A DNA stretch of 64,000 bases from Pseudomonas sp. SLFW. GTDB lineage: Bacteria; Pseudomonadota; Gammaproteobacteria; Pseudomonadales; Pseudomonadaceae. The DNA is taken from positions 186,001-250,000 of the forward strand of contig NZ_JAAAKW010000009.1 of NCBI RefSeq assembly GCF_009905615.1, in the 5' to 3' direction. The translations under genes and the position numbers were made by a program. The notes under the pieces were generated by a model. That model made no database searches. It was not told where the DNA came from and saw nothing but the letters and a program-made list of their open reading frames with translations. Positions 34,551 to 43,986 of the stretch are shown here, in pieces (the first letter of the stretch is position 1; each line of letters begins with the position of its first letter).

Positions 34551-37500
34551 TGGCCAGCCTCATCGTGTGGGATGTGTTTCTGTTTACTCTTGAACAAACC
34601 GGATACCGATACGAAGAACAGCGGTACCCAGAAGATCGCCAGAATGGTGGCGGTAATCATACCGCCAATCACGCCTGTACCGATCGAGTGCTGGCTGCCC
34701 GAGCCCGCGCCGGTAGAGATCGTCAGCGGCACGACGCCGAGGATGAACGCCATGGACGTCATCACGATCGGACGCAGACGCATCCGGCAGGCTTCGATCG
34801 CTGCATCCGCAAGGGATTTGCCTTGCTCATGCAGTTCCTTGGCGAATTCCACGATGAGGATGGCGTTCTTCGCCGCCAGACCCACCGTGACCAAGAGACC
34901 GACCTGGAAGAACACGTCGTTCGACAGACCGCGCAGACTGGTGGCCATCAGCGCACCGATGACACCCAGCGGAACGACGAGCAGAACAGCGATTGGAATC
35001 GACCAGCTCTCGTACAGCGCTGCCAGACACAGGAAGACCACGAGGACCGAGATCGCATACAGCGCCGGGGCCTGCGAACCGGAGAGCCGTTCTTCGAACG
35101 ACAGACCGGTCCAGGAATACCCGATGCCTTGTGGCAGTTGCTGAGCAAGTTTCTCGATTTCCGCCATCGCCTGACCAGTACTGTAGCCAGGCGCCGGTGT
35201 ACCCAGAATCTCTTCGGCGGGAACACCGTTGTAACGCGACAGTTTTGGCGAACCGAAGACCCACTCGCCACCGGCAAAGGCGTCGAACGGAACCATGGTG
35301 CCGCTGGCGTTACGCACGTACCACTTCTTCAAGTCTTCAGGGCTCATCCGGGATTTCGGATTGCCCATGATGTACACCTTTTTCACCCGACCACGGTCGA
35401 TGAAGTCGTTGACGTAGTTGCCGCCCATCGCCACCGACAGAGTGGTGTTGATGTCGGTTTGCGTCACGCCCAGGGCGCGAGCTTTCTCGTCATCGATGAC
35501 CAGTTGGTACTGCGGCTCGTCAGTCAGGCCGTTAGGGCGCACGCCTGCGAGAATCTTGCTTTGCGAAGCCAGCCCCAGCAGCTGGTTACGTGCCTGCATG
35601 AGCTTGTCATGGCCCAGACCTGCCTGATCCTGCAAATAGAGGTCGAAACCGGTGGCGTTACCCAGCTCCAGTACCGCAGGTGGAACGACGGCAAAGGACA
35701 TTGCATCGCGGAAGCCGAAGAAGTGCCCTTGAGCGCGCTTGGCCACCTCGAACACGCTGTTGGACGAGTCACGCTCTTCCCACGGCTTGAGCAACACGAA
35801 CGCCAGACCCGAACTCTGACCACGGCCTGCAAAGTTGAAGCCGTTGACGGAGAACACGGATTTCACGCCCGGGTCGGTCAGCAAGAACTCGCGCATCTTG
35901 TCCAGCGTGTTCTGTGTCCGCTCGGCGGTCGAGCCCGGAGGCGTCTGCACCTGAGCGAAGATCACACCTTGGTCTTCTTCCGGCAGGAACGCGGTCGGGA
36001 TGCGGGTGAACATCCAGATCATGCCCGCGAAGATCGCCAGGTAGACCAGGAACGCCGGGATTTTGTGGCGAATGATGTTACCGACGCCGCGCTCGTAGCT
36101 GAGAACGCCACGGTCGAACGTACGGTTGAACCAGCCGAAGAAACCTTTGCGCGGCTGACCGTGTTTGTCGGCGTCGATCGGCTTGAGCAGGGTGGCGCAG
36201 AGGGCAGGGGTGAAGACCAGCGCCACCAATACCGAGAGCGCCATCGCAGACACGACGGTAATCGAGAACTGCCGATAGATCACACCTGTGGAACCGCCAA
36301 AAAAGGCCATTGGCAGCAGAACCGCCGACAGCACCATGGCGATACCCACAAGGGCGCCCTGGATCTGCTCCATCGATTTGCGCGTAGCGTCCCGAGGCGA
36401 CATATGCTCCTCGGCCATTACCCGCTCGACGTTTTCCACCACAACGATGGCGTCGTCCACGAGCAAGCCGATGGCCAACACCATGCCGAACATGGTCAGG
36501 GTGTTGATGGTGAAACCGGCCGCCGCAAGAATGCCAAAGGTCCCGAGCAATACGACCGGCACCGTCAACGTGGTGATGATGGTGGCGCGGAAGTTTTGCA
36601 GGAACAGGTACATCACCAGGAACACAAGGATGATCGCCTCACCCAGCGTGTGGACCACACCGGTAATGGATTCCTTGACCACTGGCGTCGTGTCGTACGG
36701 GTAAACCGCTTTCATGCCTGGCGGGAAGAACGGCTCCAGACGGCCGATGGTGTCGCGGATCGCCTTGGACGTGTCCAGCGCGTTGGCGCCGGTGGCGAGC
36801 TTGATCGCCAGACCCGATGCAGGTTTACCGTTGAACTGTGCGTCGACGCTGTAGTTCTCGCCGCCCAGACCGATGCTGGCAACGTCTTTCAGGCGAACTT
36901 GCGAACCGTCCTGATTGACCTTGAGCAAAATGTTGCCGAATTGCTCAGCGGTCTGCAGGCGCGTCTTGCCGATGATGGTGGCGTTGAGTTGCTGGCCTTT
37001 GACGGCTGGCAAACCACCGATCTGACCGGAAGACACCTGAACGTTTTGCGCCGTGATGGCGGTTTTCACGTCAACCGGGGTCAGTTGGTAATTGTTCAGC
37101 TTGTCCGGGTCGAGCCAGATGCGCATCGCGTACTGGGCACCGAAGACCTGGAAGTCACCCACGCCCGGTGTACGGGCAATCTGGTCCTGAATGTTGGAAA
37201 CGATGTAGTTGGACAAGTCTTCCTTGCCCATGCTGCCGTCTTCCGACACCAGACCGATCACCAACAGGAAGTTCTTCACAGCCTTGGTCACGCGCAGCCC
37301 CTGTTGTTGCACTTCTTGGGGCAACAGCGGGGTGGCGAGGTTGAGCTTGTTCTGAACCTGAACCTGCGCGATGTCGGGGTTGGTGCCTTGGTTGAAGGTC
37401 ACCGTGATGGTCATGCTGCCATCTGAGTTACTTTCCGACGAGATATAGCGCAGGTTGTCGATGCCGTTCATCTGCTGTTCGATAACTTGAACCACGGTGT

Positions 37501-37675
37501 CCTGCACGGTTTGTGCGGACGCGCCTGGGTAGGTCACCTGAATCGCAATGGCCGGTGGCGCAATGGCCGGGTACTGGTTGATCGGCAAGTTGAGGATCGA
37601 TAAAGCCCCGACCAGCATGATCACGAGGGCAATTACCCACGCGAAAATCGGTCGGTCGATGAAAAACTTCGACAT
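34547..37675 (-). CDS. ttgB: RND multidrug efflux pump (TtgB/MexB type)
   Basis: This 1042-residue inner-membrane proton/drug antiporter of the HAE1 family is the expected length. It starts MSKFFIDRPIFAWVIALVIM. Membrane segment 4 carries the proton-relay pair (LLVDDAIVVVENVER) and segment 10 has GLAAKNAILIVEFAKEL. Two large periplasmic loops contain the drug-binding porter domains. It exports solvents, beta-lactams, chloramphenicol, tetracyclines and flavonoids in related species. The gene starts 3 nt after ttgA ends and overlaps ttgC by 4 nt. Confidence 0.95.
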   Translation of the reverse strand: MSKFFIDRPIFAWVIALVIMLVGALSILNLPINQYPAIAPPAIAIQVTYPGASAQTVQDTVVQVIEQQMNGIDNLRYISSESNSDGSMTITVTFNQGTNPDIAQVQVQNKLNLATPLLPQEVQQQGLRVTKAVKNFLLVIGLVSEDGSMGKEDLSNYIVSNIQDQIARTPGVGDFQVFGAQYAMRIWLDPDKLNNYQLTPVDVKTAITAQNVQVSSGQIGGLPAVKGQQLNATIIGKTRLQTAEQFGNILLKVNQDGSQVRLKDVASIGLGGENYSVDAQFNGKPASGLAIKLATGANALDTSKAIRDTIGRLEPFFPPGMKAVYPYDTTPVVKESITGVVHTLGEAIILVFLVMYLFLQNFRATIITTLTVPVVLLGTFGILAAAGFTINTLTMFGMVLAIGLLVDDAIVVVENVERVMAEEHMSPRDATRKSMEQIQGALVGIAMVLSAVLLPMAFFGGSTGVIYRQFSITVVSAMALSVLVALVFTPALCATLLKPIDADKHGQPRKGFFGWFNRTFDRGVLSYERGVGNIIRHKIPAFLVYLAIFAGMIWMFTRIPTAFLPEEDQGVIFAQVQTPPGSTAERTQNTLDKMREFLLTDPGVKSVFSVNGFNFAGRGQSSGLAFVLLKPWEERDSSNSVFEVAKRAQGHFFGFRDAMSFAVVPPAVLELGNATGFDLYLQDQAGLGHDKLMQARNQLLGLASQSKILAGVRPNGLTDEPQYQLVIDDEKARALGVTQTDINTTLSVAMGGNYVNDFIDRGRVKKVYIMGNPKSRMSPEDLKKWYVRNASGTMVPFDAFAGGEWVFGSPKLSRYNGVPAEEILGTPAPGYSTGQAMAEIEKLAQQLPQGIGYSWTGLSFEERLSGSQAPALYAISVLVVFLCLAALYESWSIPIAVLLVVPLGVIGALMATSLRGLSNDVFFQVGLLVTVGLAAKNAILIVEFAKELHEQGKSLADAAIEACRMRLRPIVMTSMAFILGVVPLTISTGAGSGSQHSIGTGVIGGMITATILAIFWVPLFFVSVSGLFKSKQKHIPHDEAGQ

Positions 37676-37678
37676 GAA

Positions 37679-38821
37679 TCATTTACTCCCTTGAGCGGGA
37701 GCCGGGGCGGCAGCTGGCTTGACGTTGGTCGCGTCCGCTACGGTGACTTGGGCGCCCGGCTTGACGTACTGCAGGCCTTCGGTGATGACGCGATCGCCAG
37801 GGCTCAGGCCCTTATCGACCACCCAGTCGGCGCCGCTGGTGCGGCTGGCCACAAGGGTGCGAAGTTCGACCTTGTTGTCCTGATTCACGATCAGTGCGGT
37901 CGGCGTGCCTTTCAGGTCGCGAGTGATGCCTTGTTGCGGCACCAGAATCGCCTGCTCATTCACACCGGATTGCAGACGTGCATGCACGAACATACCAGGC
38001 AGCAGGGTGTGATTCGGGTTCGGGAACACGGCGCGCAGGGTCACGGAACCCGTGGTCTGGTCGACCGACACTTCGGAGAATTCCAGCTTGCCGTCAGCCG
38101 GGTACTGGCTGTTGTCTTCCAGGGTCAGCTTGACCTTGGCGGCGTTGTCACCGGCTTTCTGCAGCTTGCCGCTTTCCAGTTCGCGACGCAGGCGCAGCAT
38201 CTCGGACGAAGACTGAATGACGTCTACGTAGATCGGATCGAGCTGTTGAATGGTCGCCATCGCGTCGGCCTGGCCGTTGCTGACCAGTGCGCCTTCCGTC
38301 ACCAGCGAACGGCCGATACGGCCAGAAATCGGCGCGTACACTTTCGTGTAGCGCAGGTTGATTTCGGCGGTCTGCACAGCGGCTTGCGCTTCGCGCGCAT
38401 TGCCCACGGCAGTGTCGTATTCCTGACGGCTGACGGCTTGCTCGTTGATCAACTGTTTATAGCGGCCTGCCAGAGAGCTGGTGGCGTCATAGGTCGCCTT
38501 CGCGCTGTTCAGGTTGGCTTCGTACACCGCAGGGTCGATTTGATACAGCTGCTGACCGGCTTTGACGTCTGTGCCTTCAGTGAACTGCCGCTTGAGAATG
38601 ATGCCGTTGACCTGAGGACGGACTTCAGCCACGCGATAGGCGGTGGTGCGTCCGGGCAAGTCGGAAACCAGCGTGTAAGGCTGGGCTTGAATGGTCACTA
38701 CGCCGACCTGAGGAGGCGGTGGTGCAGCCGCAGCCGCTTCTTCCTTTTTACTACATCCGCTGAGCAGCGATGCCAGGGCGGCGGCAGTGACCAGTACGGT
38801 AACAGCTGGCTTGAATTGCAT
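37679..38821 (-). CDS. ttgA: RND efflux periplasmic adaptor (TtgA/MexA type)
   Basis: This 380-residue lipoprotein has lipobox LLSGCSKKEE (Cys23). A membrane-fusion fold follows: the lipoyl half RPQVNGIILKRQFTEGTDVKAG, the alpha hairpin (ANLNSAKATYDATSSLAGRY), the second lipoyl half YAPISGRIGRSLVTEGALV and the beta-barrel. The Ala/Pro-rich tail is typical. It bridges pump and channel. It is the first gene of the operon and is controlled by the operator at 38907-38937. Confidence 0.95.
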   Translation of the reverse strand: MQFKPAVTVLVTAAALASLLSGCSKKEEAAAAAPPPPQVGVVTIQAQPYTLVSDLPGRTTAYRVAEVRPQVNGIILKRQFTEGTDVKAGQQLYQIDPAVYEANLNSAKATYDATSSLAGRYKQLINEQAVSRQEYDTAVGNAREAQAAVQTAEINLRYTKVYAPISGRIGRSLVTEGALVSNGQADAMATIQQLDPIYVDVIQSSSEMLRLRRELESGKLQKAGDNAAKVKLTLEDNSQYPADGKLEFSEVSVDQTTGSVTLRAVFPNPNHTLLPGMFVHARLQSGVNEQAILVPQQGITRDLKGTPTALIVNQDNKVELRTLVASRTSGADWVVDKGLSPGDRVITEGLQYVKPGAQVTVADATNVKPAAAPAPAQGSK

Positions 38822-39162
38822 GAAGATCCTCGGGTCAGGAGCCTGGGCTCATGAGAAGTGGAAAGGGCGTATAGAAAGTTTCCGGCTGGATAAGTAGCAA
38901 GCTAATGAATATACTTACGTTCACGGTTGTTTGTAAACACCCGTGGCTGCGACTGATAAACGCACCAAGGGGATCGATTGTAGGTCCGGGACGACCGGAA
39001 GTGCTGGCGATGCTGCCAAGGCTTTTTTGCCCGAAGATTGCCGGTTTCTTGCGAATCGGTCGCTTTGTTGCCGGATTGAAAAACAATACAGAGGCCGCTC
39101 GGCGTGCTGATCAAGGCGCTCCACCGAAGAGGCTGAAGCATTTTCATTGAGGTTTTACTGCC
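38822..39162. other. Divergent ttgA-ttgR promoter region
   Basis: This 341-nt spacer contains the TtgR operator overlapping the ttgA promoter and, next to it, TAGCAAGCTAA (38895-38905), a motif also found upstream of the drug exporter at 40988. The right part (38950-39160) shows no gene on either strand that I can support. Confidence 0.6.
38907..38937. promoter_or_regulatory. TtgR operator
   Basis: Read on the minus strand, TTTACAAACAACCGTGAACG followed by TAAGTATATTC nearly equals the TtgR operator of P. putida (recalled as TTTACAAACAACCATGAATG then TAAGTATATTC). It overlaps the ttgA promoter and also lies in front of divergent ttgR, so repression of both and release by drugs binding TtgR are expected. 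Confidence 0.85.
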
Positions 39163-39825
39163 ATGGTTCGTCGCACGAAAGAAGAAGCTCAGGAAACGCG
39201 CAGGCAGATTCTGGAAGCGGCCGAGCAGGCGTTTTTCGAGCGAGGCGTTGCGCGCACGACCTTGGCGGACATTGCAGCGCTGGCTGGCGTGACTCGCGGG
39301 GCGATTTACTGGCACTTCAGCAACAAGGCGGATCTGGTGCAGGCGATGCTCGACAGCCTGCATGAACCGCTGGAGGAAATGGCCCGCGCCAGCGAAAGCG
39401 CTGACGAAATGGACCCATTGGGCTGGACGCGAAAGCTTCTGGTTCATTTGTTTCAGCAAGTTGCCAAAGACCCGAAAACCCGCCGCATCAATGAAATTCT
39501 GTTTCATAAATTCGAATTCACCGATGAAATGTGTGACATGCGGCGTCAGCGCCAATTCGTCTGGCTCGATGCCAACGAACGTATCGCGCTCGCGCTGAGC
39601 AACGCCTCCCGCAAGGGGCAATTGCCCGCCGATCTCAACCCCCGCCGAGGGGCCATCTGTCTGCATGCTTATATCCACGGCATTCTGGGCCAGTGGTTAC
39701 TGGTGCCGGACAGCTTTCCGCTGTTTCAGGACGCCGAGCGTCTGGTCGATACCGTTCTGGACATGCTCCGCTACAGCCCTGCCTTGCGGGACGCCGTTCC
39801 CGCGCTTGCCTCAGGGCAGGACTGA
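39163..39825 (+). CDS. ttgR: TetR-family repressor of the efflux operon
   Basis: This 220-residue TetR regulator has the usual N-terminal helix-turn-helix (RTTLADIAALAGVTRGAIYWHFSNKADLV, about 28-56). A ligand-binding C-terminal domain follows (MDPLGWTRKLLVHLFQQ, RRINEILFHKFEFTDEMCDM), closely resembling TtgR (MVRRTKEEAQETR start). It represses the divergent ttgABC operon and itself until drugs, solvents or plant phenolics bind. The corresponding P. syringae regulator is named PmeR. Confidence 0.92.
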   Translation: MVRRTKEEAQETRRQILEAAEQAFFERGVARTTLADIAALAGVTRGAIYWHFSNKADLVQAMLDSLHEPLEEMARASESADEMDPLGWTRKLLVHLFQQVAKDPKTRRINEILFHKFEFTDEMCDMRRQRQFVWLDANERIALALSNASRKGQLPADLNPRRGAICLHAYIHGILGQWLLVPDSFPLFQDAERLVDTVLDMLRYSPALRDAVPALASGQD

Positions 39826-40070
39826 AAGACGCAAACGCCGGAATTCGTGCAGGGCACGCTGGCCGTGGGCTCCGGCCAGTGACTATAACCGTGTGGCGCT
39901 TAGCCTGCATCTATACATTTCTTCATGAAGGTTGAACAGGTGGTTTACCCAGCCTTTACGTAAATCCCTGTGCGCATTCAGCTTAACGACAGCCTGATCC
40001 GATCCAGCGGACGAATGCTTTCCTATTGCCATCTCCCGACTAAGCTTGCTCGCAAACCAACAAGAACGGG

Positions 40071-40940
40071 ATGCGCACGATGCCAGTCGTTTCTAAACGT
40101 AGAACGTGGAAAACACTCCTTTTCGCGGCGTTTGCCTGCATCGGGATGAGTCAGGCCATGGCGGCGAATGATGAGCAGGAAGCGGCGTCTGCCAAAGCTT
40201 TGCTGGAGAAGGCCGTGACGCACTATCGGCAAGTCGGCGACAAGGCCTTGGCCGAATTCAGCCGACAGGGCGAATTCGTCAACGGTGAGCGGTACGTCTT
40301 CGTGACGGACACCAACGGGGTGATGCTCGCCAGCGGCGGTCCTTCCGTGGTGTTGATCGGTCGTGACATTTCTTCAGTGCTGGACCCTGACCTGCAAAAG
40401 GGCTTTAAGGAGGTGCTGCAGACGCCCGAGAGCGCGGGCATCCAGCAAGCCGAATACCGCTGGCAGAACTGGCGCGACGGCAAGGTCGAGCGCAAGCGCG
40501 TGTATTTCCAGCGGGTCGGCAATCGCATTCTGGCGGTGGGTTATTACCTGCCCCGCGCCGCGCCGGAACAAGCCAGGGCGTTACTGGACAAGGCCTCCAA
40601 GGCGTTGGAGCAGGACCAGGACGGGACTGTTCAGGCCATCAACAGCCTCAAGGGCGGGTTCTTGCAGGATGATCTTTACGTCTTCGTGGTGAATGTAGAC
40701 ACCAAGCGCTACGTCGCCCATGGCACCAACCTGCGGCTGGTCAATACCGATTTCAGCAAGATCAAAGATCCAGAAGGTAAACCCGTCGGGCGGCCGATGC
40801 TGGAGATGCTCAAGAAGCAGCCCGAGGGCGAGTACGAATACCGCTGGCGCAACCCGGTGACCGGGAAGATCGAGCACAAGCACGCGTACACGCGCAAAGT
40901 GGGGGATTTTCTGGTGGCGGTGGGGTATTACAGCGGTTGA
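40071..40940 (+). CDS. Periplasmic protein with two Cache domains
   Basis: This 289-residue protein begins with a signal peptide (TLLFAAFACIGMSQAMA|AND). Two tandem single-Cache repeats follow, each ending in nearly the same strand (RVGNRILAVGYYLP and KVGDFLVAVGYYSG). Their core segments also match (GERYVFVTDTNGVMLASG and DDLYVFVVNVDTKRYVAHG). It has no kinase, chemoreceptor or GGDEF part, so it is a free periplasmic ligand-binding protein. It may serve a separate sensor or transporter. ATG 40080 is a possible alternative start. Confidence 0.85.
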   Translation: MRTMPVVSKRRTWKTLLFAAFACIGMSQAMAANDEQEAASAKALLEKAVTHYRQVGDKALAEFSRQGEFVNGERYVFVTDTNGVMLASGGPSVVLIGRDISSVLDPDLQKGFKEVLQTPESAGIQQAEYRWQNWRDGKVERKRVYFQRVGNRILAVGYYLPRAAPEQARALLDKASKALEQDQDGTVQAINSLKGGFLQDDLYVFVVNVDTKRYVAHGTNLRLVNTDFSKIKDPEGKPVGRPMLEMLKKQPEGEYEYRWRNPVTGKIEHKHAYTRKVGDFLVAVGYYSG

Positions 40941-40987
40941 GTGAGTCGCGAAACCCACAGGGTTTGTGGCGTGTTGGCGATCGCGCC

Positions 40988-42496
40988 TCACCGATCCTTA
41001 TCTTCGCGCCCGCGCAGCAGGTTGTTCGGCATTGCCAGCGCGGCAGCGAGTCCCAGGACCGACACCCCGGCGCTGGCCATCAACAGGTGCTGGAAAGTCA
41101 TCGACAATTGCCCACGCAACAGCTCCAGTGCCGGGCCGCTGACCGCGTGCAGGCTGTCCATCAACAGGTTGCCCGAGCCACCTTCTGAGGCCAGTGAACC
41201 GCCGTCGATCCCGCCCAGCCCCGAGCCCGTCAACATGGCCAGCAGCAGCGCCGACATGCTGGCCACGCCCACGGCACCGCCGAGAGAGCGGAACAGGTTA
41301 GTGGTGCTGGTCGCGACGCCCATGTCTTTCATCTCCACTGAGTTCTGCGTGCCGACCAATGACGTCGGGAATTGCAGACCGCTGGCGATCCCGGTCAGCA
41401 CCATGAACAGGCCTGTCAAGATCGCCGATTGCGGTGGCGTGAACGCGATGCCGAGAATGGCCAGCGGCATCAGCAAGGCTCCCGCCAGAATCATTGGCTT
41501 GTAGCGCCCGGTCAGCGAGGTGCGACGCCCGCCGAAATAAGCGCCCATGGGCATGCCGATGGCCAGCGGCATCAAGTGAAGGGCCGCGCTGTCCGCACCG
41601 CCTCCCGTGACGGTCTGAAAGCGCAGTGGCAGCAGCACGATCAGCGAAATCGCCTGAAAACTGGTGAAGAAAATCGTGCACCAGCAGAGCACCGCGCTGC
41701 GGTTGGCGAACAGGTGCATCGGCAGCAGCGGCTCACGGGTGCGGCGTTCGTACGTCACGAAAATCACCAGCGCCAGCAACGCCACGCCCAATTGCGCCAG
41801 CACCTGCTGATCGCGCCAACTGTGACCTTGGCCGATTTCCGTGATGCCGAGCAACAGCGCGGTCAGGCCGACGATCATCAGGATCGTGCCCAGATAATCA
41901 ATGACGGGTTTGCGTTGCGGGACCGGCAGCCCCACCAGTGTCTGGCGTGCGACCCACCAGGCGAGAAAACCCAGCGGCAGGTTGATGATGAACACCCAGC
42001 GCCATGACAGGTACTCGGTCATGAACCCGCCCAGCACAGGACCGGCGACGCTGGCGGCGGCGTACATGCCGCTGAAGTAACCTTGATAGCGACCCCGCTC
42101 GCGTGGGGGCACGATGTCGCCGATGATCGCCTGACTTACCGAAACCATCCCGCCGGCACCAATACCCTGAAGCACCCGCGCCAACACCAGTTGCTCCATG
42201 CTTTGTGCCATCGCGCAGAACAGCGAGGCCAGCGTGAACAACCCCAACCCGAACAGCATCACGCGACGACGGCCGTAGAGGTCACCGAGCTTGCCGTAGA
42301 TGGGCACCGCAACGGTCAACGCGACCATGTAGGCCGAAATGACCCAGGCGAGCAGGTCAAAATCCTTGAATTGGGCAGAGATGGCGGGCATCGAGACCGC
42401 CACGATGGTCTGGTCGAGGGCGCTGAGAAACACAGCCATCATCAGCGCGAAGAGAATGCTGCGAATGTCCGGGCGGGTCTGATTGAGGCTGGTCAC
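40988..42496 (-). CDS. DHA2-family (EmrB/QacA) multidrug MFS exporter
   Basis: This 502-residue transporter has about 14 membrane segments. It has the segment-1 motif FLSALDQTIVAVSMPAI, motif A GKLGDLYGRRRV, QGIGAGGMVS and motif C VAGPVLGGF, typical of drug:H+ antiporters. No EmrA-like adaptor gene is adjacent. A 12-bp palindrome (TTAGCTTGCTAA, 42567-42578) lies 71-82 nt before the start and may be a repressor site. The substrate is unknown. Confidence 0.9.
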   Translation of the reverse strand: MTSLNQTRPDIRSILFALMMAVFLSALDQTIVAVSMPAISAQFKDFDLLAWVISAYMVALTVAVPIYGKLGDLYGRRRVMLFGLGLFTLASLFCAMAQSMEQLVLARVLQGIGAGGMVSVSQAIIGDIVPPRERGRYQGYFSGMYAAASVAGPVLGGFMTEYLSWRWVFIINLPLGFLAWWVARQTLVGLPVPQRKPVIDYLGTILMIVGLTALLLGITEIGQGHSWRDQQVLAQLGVALLALVIFVTYERRTREPLLPMHLFANRSAVLCWCTIFFTSFQAISLIVLLPLRFQTVTGGGADSAALHLMPLAIGMPMGAYFGGRRTSLTGRYKPMILAGALLMPLAILGIAFTPPQSAILTGLFMVLTGIASGLQFPTSLVGTQNSVEMKDMGVATSTTNLFRSLGGAVGVASMSALLLAMLTGSGLGGIDGGSLASEGGSGNLLMDSLHAVSGPALELLRGQLSMTFQHLLMASAGVSVLGLAAALAMPNNLLRGREDKDR

Positions 42497-42566
42497 GGAA
42501 AGAGACTCGAACTGGCAGGTTGACCCGCCGAAGGCTCGGCGGGAAAAGTGCGTCCAGTCTAATCCG

Positions 42567-42578
42567 TTAGCTTGCTAA
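42567..42578. promoter_or_regulatory. Palindrome upstream of the DHA2 exporter
   Basis: TTAGCTTGCTAA has perfect 5-bp arms. Eleven of its bases recur in the ttgA promoter (38895-38905). It may be the operator of an unlinked MarR- or TetR-type regulator. Confidence 0.45.
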
Positions 42579-42624
42579 TCGATAGTTGGCTTAATCGATT
42601 CACTCAAGCCTGAGATTTGGGAAT

Positions 42625-42801
42625 TCAGCGAAGGGCGCTGAAGCTCGCATCCGTCGGTACGCAATGACCGAAGGTGCAAACCACCGCCATGCGCGGGGAT
42701 TGCCTCAGTTGTTCGATTCGGTACGCGCCTGCGGCATAAATGCTCAGAACGGTGGCGACAGCGACGACATAAACGCATTGTCTCTTCAGCGTGGTTTTCA
42801 T
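42625..42801 (-). CDS. Small single-pass membrane or secreted protein, unknown
   Basis: This encodes 58 residues from ATG 42801, with GAGGT 8 nt before it. The N-terminus (MKTTLKRQCVYVVAVATVLS then IYAAGAYRI) is a membrane anchor or signal sequence. The tail RMAVVCTFGHCVPTDASFSA has two Cys that could form a disulfide outside the cytoplasm. An upstream in-frame start would lack a ribosome site. No known family. Confidence 0.6.
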   Translation of the reverse strand: MKTTLKRQCVYVVAVATVLSIYAAGAYRIEQLRQSPRMAVVCTFGHCVPTDASFSALR

Positions 42802-42943
42802 GACGCGTACCTCGATCCGGATAAAAATTATTTTTGTCGGACAAGGTGAGTTTAGGCCGCTCTGAGCCGTGCGGTGCACTCAACGGGGATTGTATGTTTT
42901 TATCGGGCGCACTTCCGTAGTGGCCATATGATTATGGAACTTT

Positions 42944-43825
42944 CTATCGCGCCAAGGCCTGGGCCTGAAGCCAATCCAGCAGTTCGCGCATCGGCGGCGT
43001 GGGCTCGGTGCGTTTCGGGTAGACAAAAAAGTACGACGCCCCGGTTTTAACCTTGAGATCGAACGGTGTCACGAGCCGCCCGGCACTCAGGTCCTCGCCG
43101 ATAAGTGACCAGTCGCCCATCGCCACGCCCGAGCCTTGAGACGCGACCGTCATCGCCAGGTCCATCGTATCGAAATGCTGCCCCTTGCTCACGTTGCTCA
43201 GGCGCGTGCCAGCTGCTTTCAGCCATTGCCCCCAGTCCTGCTCATCCAGTGTCGGGTGCAGCAGCATGTGCTGTTCCAGATCGGTGAACTGCTTCAAGGG
43301 ATAGGACCCTTTCAAAAGCGACAGCGCGCAGACCGGCGTGAGTTGTTCGTCGAACAGCGGATGAATGTGCATCGAATCGTCGGGATGCCCACCGTAAACG
43401 ACCGCCGCATCAAAGCGTTCCCGGCGAAAATCCACGCCGTGGGCAATCGTCGTGGTCAGTTCCACAGGGGCATCGGGCCGTTCCTTTTGCCATTGCATCA
43501 GTCGGGGCAGCAGCCAGCGGGTGATACAGGTCGGAGCTTTCAATTGCAGGGGGCGTTGTTCGGTCCCAAGTTCGTCCACCGCCGCTTCGATCAACCCGAA
43601 CACCTGCTCGATACGGGGCAAGAAAGCTCGGCCCTCCGTCGTCAGACTCAACCCTCGCGCCTCGCGATGAAACAGGCGATGCCCCAAATGGCTCTCCAGC
43701 CCGGAAATTTGCCGACTGACGGCACCTTGAGTGATGTGCAGCGCCTCAGCGGCCCGCGTGAAATTGCAGCAACGCGCCGTGATGAGAAAGGTGTGAAGCG
43801 CGGGCAGGGGCGGCAAACGTTTCAT
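42944..43825 (-). CDS. LysR-family regulator (GcvA-like)
   Basis: This 293-residue LysR protein has an N-terminal helix-turn-helix (NFTRAAEALHITQGAVSRQISGLESHLGHRLFHR, about 21-54). A substrate-binding domain of the GcvA/TrpI/AmpR subgroup follows (PTCITRWLLPRLMQWQKERPD, FDAAVVYGGHPDD). It is divergent from the 2-ketoarginine decarboxylase gene, whose expression it may control (inference from LysR habit). The 160-nt shared spacer would carry its site. Confidence 0.88.
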   Translation of the reverse strand: MKRLPPLPALHTFLITARCCNFTRAAEALHITQGAVSRQISGLESHLGHRLFHREARGLSLTTEGRAFLPRIEQVFGLIEAAVDELGTEQRPLQLKAPTCITRWLLPRLMQWQKERPDAPVELTTTIAHGVDFRRERFDAAVVYGGHPDDSMHIHPLFDEQLTPVCALSLLKGSYPLKQFTDLEQHMLLHPTLDEQDWGQWLKAAGTRLSNVSKGQHFDTMDLAMTVASQGSGVAMGDWSLIGEDLSAGRLVTPFDLKVKTGASYFFVYPKRTEPTPPMRELLDWLQAQALAR

Positions 43826-43986
43826 GAGTCAGTGCAGCCATGATCTGAGAACATGGCTAAGCATGACATTTTTTGCGTTGTCACCGATATGGCCTCACGG
43901 TCCAATGGCGCTTCTGTGCGGCCCTCGGCGTAAGCCTTGTGGGCCGCTTCACGACGATGTCCAACAACGAAAAAAGGTCCTGACAC

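Noticed and set aside
34550..37426. Very long open frame (958 codons) antisense to ttgB
   Set aside because: It mirrors the third-position GC bias of the real pump gene, encodes a His/Arg-rich product without domains and lacks a ribosome site. The ttgB frame has full family conservation.
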